Below, one piece after another: positions 1 to 9,322 of a stretch of 64,000 nucleotides of DNA. Positions within the stretch are counted from its first letter, which is position 1; every line of letters begins with the position of its first letter. The DNA is from Arthrobacter sp. Leaf234 (GTDB taxonomy: Bacteria; Actinomycetota; Actinomycetes; Actinomycetales; Micrococcaceae): positions 292,797-356,796 of the forward strand of contig NZ_LMLU01000001.1 of the NCBI RefSeq assembly GCF_001422665.1, given 5' to 3'. The notes under the pieces were generated by a model that made no database searches, had not been told where the DNA came from, and saw nothing but the letters and a program-made list of their open reading frames with translations. A program made the position numbers and the translations under genes.

Positions 1-114
1 GCACCCGTGGACATCACGGGCGTCGACGGCGACACCCTCACCGGCGAGGAGTCCAAGCTGGCTCCCCGCTCCGTCGCCGTCCTCACGAGGAAGGCCCGCA
101 CCACCGTCTCGTAA
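1..114 (+). CDS. C-terminal end of a probable glycoside hydrolase (5' end outside window)
   Basis: The frame is open from base 1 to a TAA at 112-114 and encodes 37 residues ending LAPRSVAVLTRKARTTVS. A leucine/proline-arginine-serine-valine strand of this kind closes the C-terminal beta-sandwich of several glycosidase families (GH13, GH30, GH42, GH51), so the family cannot be fixed. The GH30-type gene begins 38 bp downstream in the same direction, so the two probably form one carbohydrate-degradation unit. The function is inferred from this short tail and the neighbour only. Confidence 0.5.
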   Translation, partial: APVDITGVDGDTLTGEESKLAPRSVAVLTRKARTTVS

Positions 115-151
115 GACCTGCACCACCCCTCGCTGGAAGGAACCACGTTCA

Positions 152-3100
152 ATGACGAATCGATCCAGGCGCGCCGCCACACGAGCGGCCGCGACAGGGG
201 TTGCCGCCGTCCTGGCGGCAGCCTCCCTCATGGGAGGTGCGGCGCAGGCCGCACCTCCGGCCCCACCCGCACCGCCCGCGGCACCCGAGGGCGCACTGAC
301 CCTCACCCCGGACCCCTCCTACCAGGGGGAGGAGTTCGAGGGCTGGGGGACCAGCCTCGTCTGGTTCGCCAACGCCACCGGCGACTACCCGGACGAGATC
401 CGGAACCGCCTCGCCGACCTGGTCTTCGGGCCCGACGGCCTGAACCTGAACATCGCCCGCTACAACATCGGCGGTGGCAACGCCCCGGACGTGAAGGACT
501 ACCTGCGGCCCGGCGGCGCCGTCGAGGGCTGGTGGAACGCCCCCGAGGGCACCACGCGCGAGGACACCGCCTGGTGGTCCCCCGAGGACCCCGCGGACTG
601 GAACCTCGAGGCGGACGCCACGCAGCGCTGGTGGATCGACCGCATCAAGCAGGACATCACCCACTGGGAGACGTTCAGCAACTCGCCGCCGTGGTTCCAG
701 ACCGTCAGCGGCTACACGTCCGGCGGGTTCAACTCCACCGCCGACCAGCTGAAGCCCGGGAGCATCTCCGACTTCAACGCCTACCTGGTGCGCGTCACCG
801 AGGAGCTGGAGAAGGCCCACGGCATCGAGGTGGACACCCTCGACCCGTTCAACGAGCCGAACACCAACTACTGGAGCACGCAGCTCGACGCCACCGGCGA
901 ACCGACCGGCGGCCGCCAGGAGGGCGCCCACATGGGCCCGCAGCTGCAGCAGCAGGTCCTCCGCGACCTCGCCGCCCAGCTGCAGGACGCCGACACGGAC
1001 GCCACCATCTCCGCGATGGACGAGACCAACCCCGGCACCTTCGCCACGAACTGGAACTCCTACCCCGAGGACGTCCGCGCCCTCGTGGACCAGCTGAACG
1101 TGCACACCTACGGCACCGGGCAGCGCACCACCGTCCGGGACATCGCGAAGGCCGAGGACAAGCCCCTGTGGATGAGCGAGGTCGAGGGCTCCTGGGGTGA
1201 CGGCCAGAGCTTCACCAGCATGGAGCCGGGCCTCGGCATGGCCAAGCGCATCACCGACGACCTCCGCGAGCTGGAGCCCAGCGCCTGGGTGTTCTGGCAG
1301 CCCGTCGAGGACTACGACAACATGGCACCCGGCGGCGAGTCCGCCGCCGGCGCCAACTGGGGCAGCATCCAGATGCCCTTCGACTGCACCGACGTGGACA
1401 CCCTCGAGACGTGCCCCATCTACACGAACACCAAGTTCAACACCGTGCGGAACTACACGCACTTCATCCAGCCCGGGGACCGCCTGGTGCAGGTGGACGA
1501 CGAGGACACCACCGCCGCGATCACCGACTCCGGTGCCGCCGTCGTGCACATCAACGAGGACGCCGAGGACAAGCCCGTGGTCCTGGACTTCTCGAAGTTC
1601 GGTTCCGTCGCCAGGGGTGCCACGGTGACCCCCGTGGTCAGCGATGCGGACGGCGCCCTCGTCGAGGGTGAGCCGGTCGCGATCGAGGGCGGCAGCGCCC
1701 TCGTCACCGCACCGGCCGAGTCCGTCACCACCTTCGTGGTCGACGGCGTCTCGGGCATCGCCGGGGACGCGGCCACCCTCCAGGACGGCCACGTGTACCG
1801 GCTGCAGGGCGTGCAGAGCGGCAAGTCCATCGAGACCGCCGGCGGCACCGCCGTCATCAGCGCCACCGACCCCGCCGACGCGCAGCAGCTGTTCCGCTTC
1901 ACCAGCCTCGGCGAGGACAACACGAACCGCGAGCGCTATGCGATCACCACGCTCGACGGCGCCGCGCAGCTCGCCGACGAGGGCGGCGCCGCCGTCGTCG
2001 CTCCCGCCGGTGGCAACCCCCGGGCCGAGTGGATCGCCTCCACGACCGGGGACGGCACCTACACGTTCGTCAACGCCGAGACCGACCTCCTGCTCGAGGT
2101 CGGTGGCGGATCGACGGCCGAGGGCGCGGCGGTCACGCTGTACCTCGCGAACTCGGGCGCGAACCAGCGCTGGACACTGGTCGACGAGACCGTGCTCGGC
2201 GTCGAACCGGCCACCGCCTTCACCGTCCCCGGCACCGCACCCGTGCTGCCGGAGACCGTGACGCCGGTGTACCGCGACGGCGCCCGCGGGGCCATCCCCG
2301 TCGAGTGGAAGATCCCGAACGGGAACCGCTGGAAGAAGGCCGGGACCGTCAAGGTCAAGGGCACCGCGACGGACGTCACCGGCGCGCAGTTCCCCGCCGA
2401 ACTGACCGTCACGGTCGACACCCTCGTCTCCACGCAGCCGGCACGCGCCAAGGCCGTCGTCGGAGCCGTTCCCGTCCTGCCTCCGACCGTCACGGCCGTG
2501 GGCAGCCTCGGCGGCACCGTGGACCGCGACGTCACCTGGGACACCGCCGTCAGCTACCCCGCCCCCGGCGTGTACGAGCTCGCCGGCCGGGCGGACGACG
2601 GCGCGGGCGGCACGCTCCCGGCGACCGTCCGCATCCAGGTCACCGAAGGCACGCTCGACAACGTGGCCGACGACGGCGGCACCACCGCCACGGCCACGTT
2701 CACCGAGCCGGGCTACGGCACGGCCGGGCTGTTCAACGGCGATCTCCGCGACAAGGCCTGGTCCAACTGGAAGTCCAGCGCGAAGAACACCTCGGACACC
2801 CTGACGGTCACCCTGCCGTCGGCCCGGCCGCTGGGCGGCGTCGTGGTGAACTTCTTCCGCGACGGCACCACGGACAGCTACGCGCAGACCCTCCAGCTGC
2901 AGGTGCAGGGCGCCGACGGCGTCTGGACCTCGGCCGGCGCGCCGGTGGCCGTCCCCACGGGCGCTCCGGCTCCCGCGGTGACCCTGCCGCTCACCGGAGT
3001 GACGGCGCAGTCCGTGCGGGTGGTCATGACGGCCCGCCCGAACACGCACATGGTGGTCAGCGAGATCCAGGTGCTCGGGGCCGTTCCGGCGGTGTCCTCG

Positions 3101-3340
3101 GACGCCACGCTCTCCTCGATCAGCGTCGGCGCTACGCCGATCGTCGGCTTCGACCCGGCGGTCACCACCTACGCGGTGCCGGTCAAGGGCAAGCTGCCCG
3201 CCGTGTCCGCCGCAGCGGCTGATCCCTACGCCACGGTCTCCGTGACGCAGCCGAAGGGCAGTGACCGGACTGCCGTCATCACGGTGACGAGCGAGGACGG
3301 CACGGCGACGGGCACCTACCGGGTGACGCTGACCCGCTAG
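152..3340 (+). CDS. Secreted multidomain GH30-type glycoside hydrolase
   Basis: This 1062-residue exported enzyme has a signal peptide with probable cleavage after AQA near residue 34. The catalytic (beta/alpha)8 region spans about residues 45-445. NEPN places the likely acid/base at Glu235, and WMSEVEGS places the likely nucleophile at Glu343; the fold signature is closest to endo-beta-1,6-galactanase-like GH30 proteins. A beta-sandwich (about 445-530) follows, then a ricin-type trefoil with QRW near 670, two bacterial Ig-like domains (about 685-830), a discoidin/F5-8C-like domain (about 835-965) and a cadherin-like beta-sandwich (about 975-1062). The start is preceded by GGAAGGA. The enzyme probably acts outside the cell on a branched plant or fungal galactan; the exact substrate is inferred. 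Confidence 0.8.
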   Translation: MTNRSRRAATRAAATGVAAVLAAASLMGGAAQAAPPAPPAPPAAPEGALTLTPDPSYQGEEFEGWGTSLVWFANATGDYPDEIRNRLADLVFGPDGLNLNIARYNIGGGNAPDVKDYLRPGGAVEGWWNAPEGTTREDTAWWSPEDPADWNLEADATQRWWIDRIKQDITHWETFSNSPPWFQTVSGYTSGGFNSTADQLKPGSISDFNAYLVRVTEELEKAHGIEVDTLDPFNEPNTNYWSTQLDATGEPTGGRQEGAHMGPQLQQQVLRDLAAQLQDADTDATISAMDETNPGTFATNWNSYPEDVRALVDQLNVHTYGTGQRTTVRDIAKAEDKPLWMSEVEGSWGDGQSFTSMEPGLGMAKRITDDLRELEPSAWVFWQPVEDYDNMAPGGESAAGANWGSIQMPFDCTDVDTLETCPIYTNTKFNTVRNYTHFIQPGDRLVQVDDEDTTAAITDSGAAVVHINEDAEDKPVVLDFSKFGSVARGATVTPVVSDADGALVEGEPVAIEGGSALVTAPAESVTTFVVDGVSGIAGDAATLQDGHVYRLQGVQSGKSIETAGGTAVISATDPADAQQLFRFTSLGEDNTNRERYAITTLDGAAQLADEGGAAVVAPAGGNPRAEWIASTTGDGTYTFVNAETDLLLEVGGGSTAEGAAVTLYLANSGANQRWTLVDETVLGVEPATAFTVPGTAPVLPETVTPVYRDGARGAIPVEWKIPNGNRWKKAGTVKVKGTATDVTGAQFPAELTVTVDTLVSTQPARAKAVVGAVPVLPPTVTAVGSLGGTVDRDVTWDTAVSYPAPGVYELAGRADDGAGGTLPATVRIQVTEGTLDNVADDGGTTATATFTEPGYGTAGLFNGDLRDKAWSNWKSSAKNTSDTLTVTLPSARPLGGVVVNFFRDGTTDSYAQTLQLQVQGADGVWTSAGAPVAVPTGAPAPAVTLPLTGVTAQSVRVVMTARPNTHMVVSEIQVLGAVPAVSSDATLSSISVGATPIVGFDPAVTTYAVPVKGKLPAVSAAAADPYATVSVTQPKGSDRTAVITVTSEDGTATGTYRVTLTR

Positions 3341-3360
3341 GCACCCTCCCTCCACCCGAC

Positions 3361-3394
3361 CGACGGGGCGTCCGCACGAGCGGGCGCCCCGTCG
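3361..3394 (+). terminator. Hairpin terminator after the GH30 gene
   Basis: A perfect 10-bp stem (3361-3370 with 3385-3394) lies 20 bp past the stop codon. There is no long U tract, as is usual for high-GC actinobacterial terminators. Confidence 0.6.
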
Positions 3395-3701
3395 TCGTCC
3401 CGAGGATCTCGCAGCAGTCTCAGGGTGCCGACGGGCCGAGGGACCCGCGGTGATCCTGACGCTGTCCGGGTGGTGGTGCTCCGCTGTGCTGACACGCGCG
3501 GCCCCCCGGGTCTGCCGCAGGAATTCGGTCCGGCATTATCCGATCAAGGGGAGACCGCCTGATTGCCTACCATTGACGGGACGAAAAGGACACGGTTCCC
3601 AATCGTTATCGAACGGGCCGCGATGTCCTCCCTGGGTATGACTCCGTGGACGATTCCAGGCAATAGCATCCTCACTATTGCCCTATGGAGGAAGAGGACC
3701 C
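3395..3701. other. Intergenic region upstream of the lipoprotein operon
   Basis: These 307 bases hold no convincing gene; a short open frame inside shows poor codon use. The stretch is less GC-rich than its surroundings from about 3520 and probably carries the promoter of the following operon. A small hairpin at 3659-3682 lies just before the ribosome binding site. Confidence 0.45.
3659..3682 (+). promoter_or_regulatory. Leader hairpin ahead of the lipoprotein gene
   Basis: GGCAATAG (3659-3666) pairs perfectly with CTATTGCC (3675-3682) across an 8-base loop. It ends a few bases before the GGAGGAAGAGG ribosome binding site of the next gene. It could tune translation or mRNA stability; a role is inferred from position only. 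Confidence 0.4.
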
Positions 3702-4727
3702 GTGCGACTGTCATCCCGCGTCATCACTGCCCTGACCACGACGATGTGTGCTTCGGCCCTGCTCGCGGGTTGCGCGTCGCCGGAGGAAGCTCCCGCCGCC
3801 GAAAAGGAATCCCCGCTGTCCGCTTTCTTCGCCTCCGCCTATGGCGGGGACCTGAGCCAGGAGGAGCAGGAGAAGAAATTCGCGGAGGACGAGCGAGAGC
3901 GTGAGGAACTCGTGGCGCAATGCATGTCGGAGGAAGGATTCGAATATTCACCGAATGTGCAGTCCGCCTCGATGTCCATGCCGGTGAGCGGTGATGAATG
4001 GGATCCGGATTCCCGCGAATGGGTGGCTCAGTACGGGTACGGGATGATCAACTACCCCGGGCGCGACGACATGGAGTCCGGCGGGGAGGGCGAATACGTC
4101 GACGCCAATGCCGACTACGTCGCGAGCCTCTCGGAGTCGGAGCAGCAGGCGTTCAACGAGGCCCTGCACGGGCCGATGCCGGATCCGGAGGACATGCCCG
4201 CCGAGGGTGAGCCGATGGAGTGGGACTGGACCACGGCCGGCTGCTACGGGTGGGCGGAGAACGAGCGGGGTACCGCAGTGGACCCGATGTCCACGGACGA
4301 GCACAAGCCCCTCATGGACGCGATGAACACGTTCTACGAGACGATGATGACTTCGCCCGAACTCACCGAGATCGACGCGGCGTGGTCCTCCTGCATGGCG
4401 GACGCGGGCCACCCCGGGTTCTCCGCGCAGATGGACGCCCAGACCAGCATCAACGAGGACATGAACAAGCTCTACGAGAGCACCGGTGAGATCGGCACGA
4501 CGGATGACACGGCGATGACGGGTGGGATGGGCATGCCGAACCAGGCGGAGATGGACGCCCTCGGCGAGAAGGAGATCGAGCTCGCCCTCGCGGACCTCGA
4601 CTGCCGGGAGGAGACCGACTACCGGCAGAAGCAGCAGGAAGTGCAGTTCGCCCAGGAGCAGCAGTTCGTGGACGACCACAAGACCGAACTCGAGGCCTTC
4701 CGCGCCGATCTCGAGCAGGGAAGCTGA
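3702..4727 (+). CDS. Putative lipoprotein of an ABC efflux-type operon
   Basis: A GTG start at 3702 is chosen because GGAGGAAGAGGA sits just upstream; an in-frame ATG at 3678 has no such site. The 341-residue product has a basic N-terminus, a hydrophobic stretch and the lipobox LLAGC, so it should be lipid-anchored outside the membrane. The mature part is very acidic and rich in Glu, Met and Gln, with paired cysteines and no domain I recognise. Its stop is followed immediately by the GTG of the next gene. The order lipoprotein, fusion-type protein, MacB-like ATPase and permease suggests an envelope partner of that transporter; the function is unknown. Confidence 0.75.
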   Translation: MRLSSRVITALTTTMCASALLAGCASPEEAPAAEKESPLSAFFASAYGGDLSQEEQEKKFAEDEREREELVAQCMSEEGFEYSPNVQSASMSMPVSGDEWDPDSREWVAQYGYGMINYPGRDDMESGGEGEYVDANADYVASLSESEQQAFNEALHGPMPDPEDMPAEGEPMEWDWTTAGCYGWAENERGTAVDPMSTDEHKPLMDAMNTFYETMMTSPELTEIDAAWSSCMADAGHPGFSAQMDAQTSINEDMNKLYESTGEIGTTDDTAMTGGMGMPNQAEMDALGEKEIELALADLDCREETDYRQKQQEVQFAQEQQFVDDHKTELEAFRADLEQGS

Positions 4728-6303
4728 GTGGCACGGTTCCGGCGAGCCCGAACCGCGGAAGCCACGGCGGAGACCCGGAGCCTCGACGAAATCCTGACTC
4801 CTGCCCCTGACGGGGAGGACGGCCCGCGCGGCGCATCCGGGGCCGGCCTAATCGCCGTCTTCCGCCGCAACCGCACCCTCTGGATCGTGGCCGTCGCCGC
4901 CGTCCTCAGCCTGGTCGCCGGGCTGCTGCTCGGCCGGTTCCTCGTCTCCCCCGCCGACGCCGCGTCGACGGCGGAGCCGCCGGCACCCGGCCTCGTGACC
5001 GTCCCCGTCGAGTTCGGGCGCCTCAGCAACGACGTGACCATCCGGGGCGAGGTGGCGTACGCCGATCCGGTGGAGGTCCGCGTCGACACGTCGTCCATCT
5101 CGGGTGCGGCGGTCGTCACGGGTCAGGTACCGGAGGAGGGGGCGGAACTGAAGGCGCTCTCGATCGCCCTCGAGGTGGCCGGACGTCCGGTGATCGTCCT
5201 GCCCGGTGAGCTCCCGGCGTACCGGACCCTGCAGATCGGGGTGTCCGGTCCCGACGTCGTGCAGTTCAAGACCGCGCTCCGGACGATCGGCATCGACGCC
5301 GGCGATCCTGCGGACCCGGTCTTCGGCGTCGAGGCGGCCAACGCCGTCGCGACCCTCTACACGGACGCCGGCTACAGCGCCCCCGCCTCGGAGGAGGGCA
5401 GCGAGGAGAGCCTCCGGGCCGCCCAGGAGGCCGTCCGTTCCGCGGAGCAGGGTCTCGTCACGGCCCAGAACGACCTCGCGGCCACGCCGGTCGGGGCCAC
5501 TGCCGTCGAGATCCTCGAAGCCGACAACGCCGTGGCGCCCCTCGTCGACTTCCTGTCGGAGGCGGCCCTCAACCGCGATCGCGTGCACGTCGAGGTGGAG
5601 TGGCTAACTGCGACGGCAGCAGGTCGGGTCCGACCGCACCGACGCACCGCAGCGGGCCGCCGTCGACGCAGCGACCGCGCAGCTGATCGCGGCGCAGGAG
5701 GAATTGGCGCGCGCCGACGTGGCCGCCCTGCCCGCGCTGCCCGCGGGCGAGGTGCTCTACCTCACCGAACTGCCGCGCCGCGTCGATGCCGTGGCCGCAC
5801 AGCGCGGCAGCGTCCTCGACGGCCCGGCGATGACCGTCTCGGGTGCGACCGTCGGCCTGTCCGGGTCCGCCGCCGAGGGCGACGCCCGGCTCCTGAAGGT
5901 CGAGGACACGGCGTCCTTCGAGCTGCCGGACGGCACGCCCCATCCGGCCACCATCACGGCGGTGACGCCGGGCGAGGGCGATTCCCAGCGGTGGACCATC
6001 GAGCTGACGCCCGATCCGCTCAGCCCGGAACAGATCAGGGAATTGCAGGGCTCGAACGTCCGGGTCTCCATCGCGGTCGGCGCCACCGACGGCGAGGTCC
6101 TCTCGGTCCCGTACGCCGCGCTGACGGCCGGCCCCGGCGGCGAGACGCGGGTGGAGGTCACCGAGGGCGACCCGCGGGCGGGTGAGGAGACGACGACGCG
6201 CCTGGTGGTGGTCCGCAGCGGACTGGCGACGCCGGGCGCCGTGGAGGTCACGCCCCTCGAGGGCGAACTGGAGCAGGGCGATCTCGTGGTGGTGGGGCGA
6301 TGA
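4728..6303 (+). pseudogene. Peptidoglycan-binding/HlyD-like membrane-fusion protein, frameshifted
   Basis: Two frames together make one protein. The first (GTG at 4728 to about 5600) has a cytoplasmic head, one membrane span near residues 43-65, an RGEV-containing beta region and a peptidoglycan_binding_1-like segment (GVSGPDVVQFKTALRTIGID). A Glu/Ala-rich coiled coil begins near residue 220. Around 5600-5610 the reading must shift by one; the second frame, open from 5608 after a TAA at 5605-5607, resumes with coiled-coil residues and the C-terminal beta-barrel to 6303. Without the shift the first frame runs on as Arg/Pro/Gly-rich junk to 6185. This is either a genuine inactivation or a one-base sequence error. 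The 3' end overlaps the ATPase start by ATGA. Confidence 0.75.
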
Positions 6304-6977
6304 GCACGCCGCTCGTCGAGCTGCGGGACGTCACCCGGTCCTTTCCGGGCCCGCCGGAGGTGCAGGCCCTGAAGGGCATCAACCTGACCGTGCACGACGG
6401 CGACTACGTCTCGATCGTCGGTCCCAGCGGGTCCGGCAAGTCCACCATGCTGAACATCCTGGGCCTGCTCGACCGGCCCAGCGTCGGCGAGTACCGGCTG
6501 GCCGGCCACCTCACGGGCGCCCTCGACGAGGACACGCGCGCCGCTGTCCGGGCCCAGCGCATCGGGTTCGTGTTCCAGGCCTTCCACCTCATGCCACGGC
6601 GCTCGGTGCTGGAGAACGTCATGATGCCCATGCTGTACAGCGGGACCCCGCGGGACGAACGGGAGGACCGGGCGAGGCAGGCCCTCGAACGCGTGGGGCT
6701 CGGGCACCGCCTCGCGTTCCTGCCCGGCACGCTCTCCGGCGGTGAACGCCAGCGCGTGGCCGTGGCCCGCGCCGTCGTCACCAGGCCCAGCCTGCTCCTC
6801 GCGGACGAGCCCACCGGAAACCTCGACGGGGGGACGTCCACCGACGTCATGGAACTCTTCGAGGAGCTCGTCTCCGACGGCCTGGCGCTCGTCATCATCA
6901 CCCACGACGCCGCGGTGGCCCGCCGCGCACCCCGCAGTGTCGGCATCGCCGACGGACGGGTGACGAGCGCCCCGTGA
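6300..6977 (+). CDS. ABC transporter ATP-binding protein, LolD/MacB type
   Basis: The 225-residue cytoplasmic ATPase has Walker A GPSGSGKST at residues 41-49, a Q-loop near FVFQAFHLMP, signature LSGGERQR from residue 145 and Walker B LLLADEPTG with Asp169/Glu170. This matches the LolD/MacB subfamily that powers transport of envelope substrates or antimicrobial peptides. It starts inside the stop of the preceding gene (ATGA) and its own stop overlaps the permease GTG start, so translation is coupled. With the lipoprotein, fusion protein and permease it forms an export-type complex; the substrate is unknown. Confidence 0.88.
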   Translation: MSTPLVELRDVTRSFPGPPEVQALKGINLTVHDGDYVSIVGPSGSGKSTMLNILGLLDRPSVGEYRLAGHLTGALDEDTRAAVRAQRIGFVFQAFHLMPRRSVLENVMMPMLYSGTPRDEREDRARQALERVGLGHRLAFLPGTLSGGERQRVAVARAVVTRPSLLLADEPTGNLDGGTSTDVMELFEELVSDGLALVIITHDAAVARRAPRSVGIADGRVTSAP

Positions 6978-8350
6978 CACGACACCTCGCCCCCGACCTC
7001 CCGCCCGCCGCGCCGGACGACGCCACAGATGACACGACAGATGGCACGACCGATGACACGACGGATGACATGACCGATGGCACGACCGACGAGTCCACCG
7101 ACGGCCTGCCGGACCTGCTCCATCCCGTGCCCGCCGCGGACCGATTCGGCGTCACCGATCTCCTCATCGAAGCGACGTCGGATCTCGGGACCCGCCCCGG
7201 CCGCCTCCTGATGACCCTCGCGGGGACCGTCCTCGGCATCGGCGCCCTCGTCGCCACGATCGGCTTCGCCCAGACGACGGCGGGGCAGCTCAGCAAGCAG
7301 TTCGACGCCTTCGCCGCCACGCAGATCGTCGCCTCACCCGCCCAGGCGCAGACCGCCGACGGCGAGAGCGTGGACACCAGCTCGCTGCCCTGGGACGCGG
7401 TGCAGCGCATGGAGCGCCTCGCCGGGATCGAGCAGGCCGCGCTCATCAGCGAGGTGAGCCTGCCCGAGGGCACCGTCACGGCGGTTCCCGTCAACGATCC
7501 CTCGGCCCCCGGGACAGTGCCACCGCGGATCTTCGCGGCGTCCGCAGGCCTCGTCGACGCGCTGGAGGGCACCGTCCGCTACGGCCGCCTGTTCGACGAC
7601 GGCCACGACCAGCGCCAGGACCGGGTGGCAGTCCTCGGCGAGCGGCTCGCCGGACGCCTCGGCATCACCCGCGTGGACTCCCAACCCTCCATCTTCGTCA
7701 ACGGCATCCCCTACGCGGTGGTCGGCGTCTTCGGCGACGTGCAGCAACGCGCCGAACTCCTCGACAGCGTGGTCATCCCGACCGGCGCGGCCCGGAAGGA
7801 CTTCGGCCTGACCGCCCCCGGCGAGGTGCAGGCCAGGATCGTCATCGGCGCAGGCCCGCAGGTCGCGGAGCAGGCGGCCCTCGCCCTCTCCCCCGATGCT
7901 CCCGAGGCCGTCACCGTCGCAGCGCCGCAGGGACGCTCGGATCTCGCCAAGTCCGTCCAGGCGGACGTGAACCTCATCTTCGTCGTCCTGTCCGTCGTCG
8001 TGCTGCTCGCCGGCGGAGTGGGGATCGCGAACGTCACCATGCTCTCGGTGATGGAACGTACGGGCGAGATCGGCCTGCGACGTGCCATCGGGGCGACGCG
8101 GCGGCAGATCGCCGCGCAGTTCGTCACGGAGTCCGTGATCATCGGTCTGCTCGGCGGGCTGCTCGGTGCCACCACAGGGGTGTTCGCCGTGATCGCCATC
8201 TCGGCGGCCCAGCAGTGGACGCCCGTGACGCATCCGCTGGTCGCCGTCGGCGGTGCCCTCCTCGGCGCGATCGTCGGTCTCGCGGCAGGGAGCCTGCCCG
8301 CCCGGAAGGCGACGCGCATCGAGCCCGTCGTGGCCCTCCGCGGCACGTGA
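6974..8350 (+). CDS. ABC transporter permease, MacB/FtsX type
   Basis: The 458-residue permease begins with GTG overlapping the ATPase stop (GTGA). The first membrane span lies near residues 75-100 and is followed by a large extracytoplasmic MacB-like periplasmic core domain (about 110-325). Three C-terminal spans carry the FtsX motif (VERTGEIGLRRAIGATRRQI-like) near residues 355-375. The N-terminal cytoplasmic tail is unusual: residues 15-42 are seven Asp/Thr tetrapeptides encoded by a 12-nt tandem repeat. The partner fusion protein is frameshifted, so the complex may be incomplete in this strain. Confidence 0.85.
   Translation: MTRHLAPDLPPAAPDDATDDTTDGTTDDTTDDMTDGTTDESTDGLPDLLHPVPAADRFGVTDLLIEATSDLGTRPGRLLMTLAGTVLGIGALVATIGFAQTTAGQLSKQFDAFAATQIVASPAQAQTADGESVDTSSLPWDAVQRMERLAGIEQAALISEVSLPEGTVTAVPVNDPSAPGTVPPRIFAASAGLVDALEGTVRYGRLFDDGHDQRQDRVAVLGERLAGRLGITRVDSQPSIFVNGIPYAVVGVFGDVQQRAELLDSVVIPTGAARKDFGLTAPGEVQARIVIGAGPQVAEQAALALSPDAPEAVTVAAPQGRSDLAKSVQADVNLIFVVLSVVVLLAGGVGIANVTMLSVMERTGEIGLRRAIGATRRQIAAQFVTESVIIGLLGGLLGATTGVFAVIAISAAQQWTPVTHPLVAVGGALLGAIVGLAAGSLPARKATRIEPVVALRGT
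7016..7099 (+). repeat. 12-nt tandem repeat coding for Asp/Thr tetrapeptides
   Basis: Seven imperfect 12-nt units of the pattern GATGRCACGACN run in frame and encode DDAT, DDTT, DGTT, DDTT, DDMT, DGTT and DEST. The array lies within the N-terminal cytoplasmic tail of the MacB-like permease. Slippage would add or remove four residues without breaking the frame. Confidence 0.85.
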
Positions 8351-8385
8351 GGCCGCGCTCCCTTCGCCGGACGGCCTCCGCCGCC

Positions 8386-8397
8386 TAGGGTGGCCGT
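8386..8397 (+). promoter_or_regulatory. Leaderless -10 element (TAGGGT + 6 nt) for the sigma-factor gene
   Basis: TAGGGT at 8386-8391 ends exactly six bases before the ATG at 8398, and no ribosome binding site is visible. This spacing would place the transcription start at the initiation codon. The same arrangement recurs at several other genes here. Confidence 0.5.
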
Positions 8398-9234
8398 ATG
8401 GACCTGACCGGACAGTTCGAGGCGGAGCGGCCGCGCCTCGTGCGGATCGCCGCCGGCGTGCTCGACGACCGCGCGGAGGGCGAGGACATGGTGCAGCAGG
8501 CCTGGCTCCGCCTGCACGGCACCACGGCCGTCATCGGGAACCTGCCGGCCTGGCTCACGGTCGTCACCACGCGCCTGTGCCTCGACCGGCTCCGCGCCCG
8601 GGTCCCCGAACCGGTCGAGCCCGGGGTCGACGTCGGGCCCTCCTCCCCCGATCCCGCGGACGGCGTGGTCCGGGCGGCGGCGGTCGGGGTCGCGCTGCGG
8701 ATCGTCCTCGACCGGCTCACGCCGACCGAGCGGGTCGCCTTCGTCCTGCACGACACCTTCGGCGTGGAGTTCCGCACCGTGGCGGCCGTCCTCGATGTGT
8801 CCGCCGATGCCGCACGGAAACTCGCGTCACGCGCCCGCTCGAAGGTCGCGGTGGCCGTACCGGCGGAAGCGCCCGCCGACTGGGAGGTGGTCGATGCCTT
8901 CCTCGAGGCCTCCCGCGGCGGCAGCTTCGCACGCCTGCTGCACCTGCTGGCGCCCGACGCCGTCGTCCGCGCCGATACCGCCGCGATCGCGGCGGGGACT
9001 CCGGAGCTGCTCTCCGGACGCGAGGCCGTCGCCTCGATGTTCGACGGCGCCGCGAAAGCCGCCCTGCCCGTCGTCGTCGACGGCCGTCCCGGCGCCGCCT
9101 GGTACCACCGGGGCGAGGCCCGCGTGCTCTTCGACTTCACCGTGGCCGACGGCCTGGTGCACGCCATCACCTTCCGGGCGGAGCCGCAGGTCCTCGCCTC
9201 CCTCGTGCGTCGGACGGGTGCGGAGAAGAAATGA
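8398..9234 (+). CDS. ECF RNA polymerase sigma factor, SigJ/ECF41-like with SnoaL-like tail
   Basis: This 278-residue protein redirects RNA polymerase. Region 2 lies near residues 8-70 (AEGEDMVQQAWLRL, then a WLTVVTTRLCLDRLR helix) and region 4 near 105-155 (LDRLTPTERVAFVLHDTFGVEFRTVA plus an HTH). The remaining 120 residues form a SnoaL-like alpha+beta domain, the hallmark of the ECF41/SigJ group, in which the tail modulates activity and no separate anti-sigma factor is needed. It follows the permease by 47 bp but has its own leaderless-type -10. The target regulon is not evident. Confidence 0.85.
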   Translation: MDLTGQFEAERPRLVRIAAGVLDDRAEGEDMVQQAWLRLHGTTAVIGNLPAWLTVVTTRLCLDRLRARVPEPVEPGVDVGPSSPDPADGVVRAAAVGVALRIVLDRLTPTERVAFVLHDTFGVEFRTVAAVLDVSADAARKLASRARSKVAVAVPAEAPADWEVVDAFLEASRGGSFARLLHLLAPDAVVRADTAAIAAGTPELLSGREAVASMFDGAAKAALPVVVDGRPGAAWYHRGEARVLFDFTVADGLVHAITFRAEPQVLASLVRRTGAEKK

Positions 9235-9322
9235 CGCGGCCGGTGTCACATCCGGCTGCTCGCCGTCGTCGTACAGGTAGGGCGCCGCTCCGGGTCGCCC
9301 GCATCCACAGGAGGAACACGCC

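Noticed and set aside
149-3355. 1068-residue open frame on the minus strand antisense to the GH30-type gene
   Set aside because: It is Gly/Arg/Val/His-rich with no domain pattern and mirrors the codon bias of the plus-strand gene, a common artefact in high-GC DNA.
3450-3641. 63-residue plus-strand frame upstream of the lipoprotein gene
   Set aside because: It has no ribosome site, atypical codon use and overlap with a probable promoter region.
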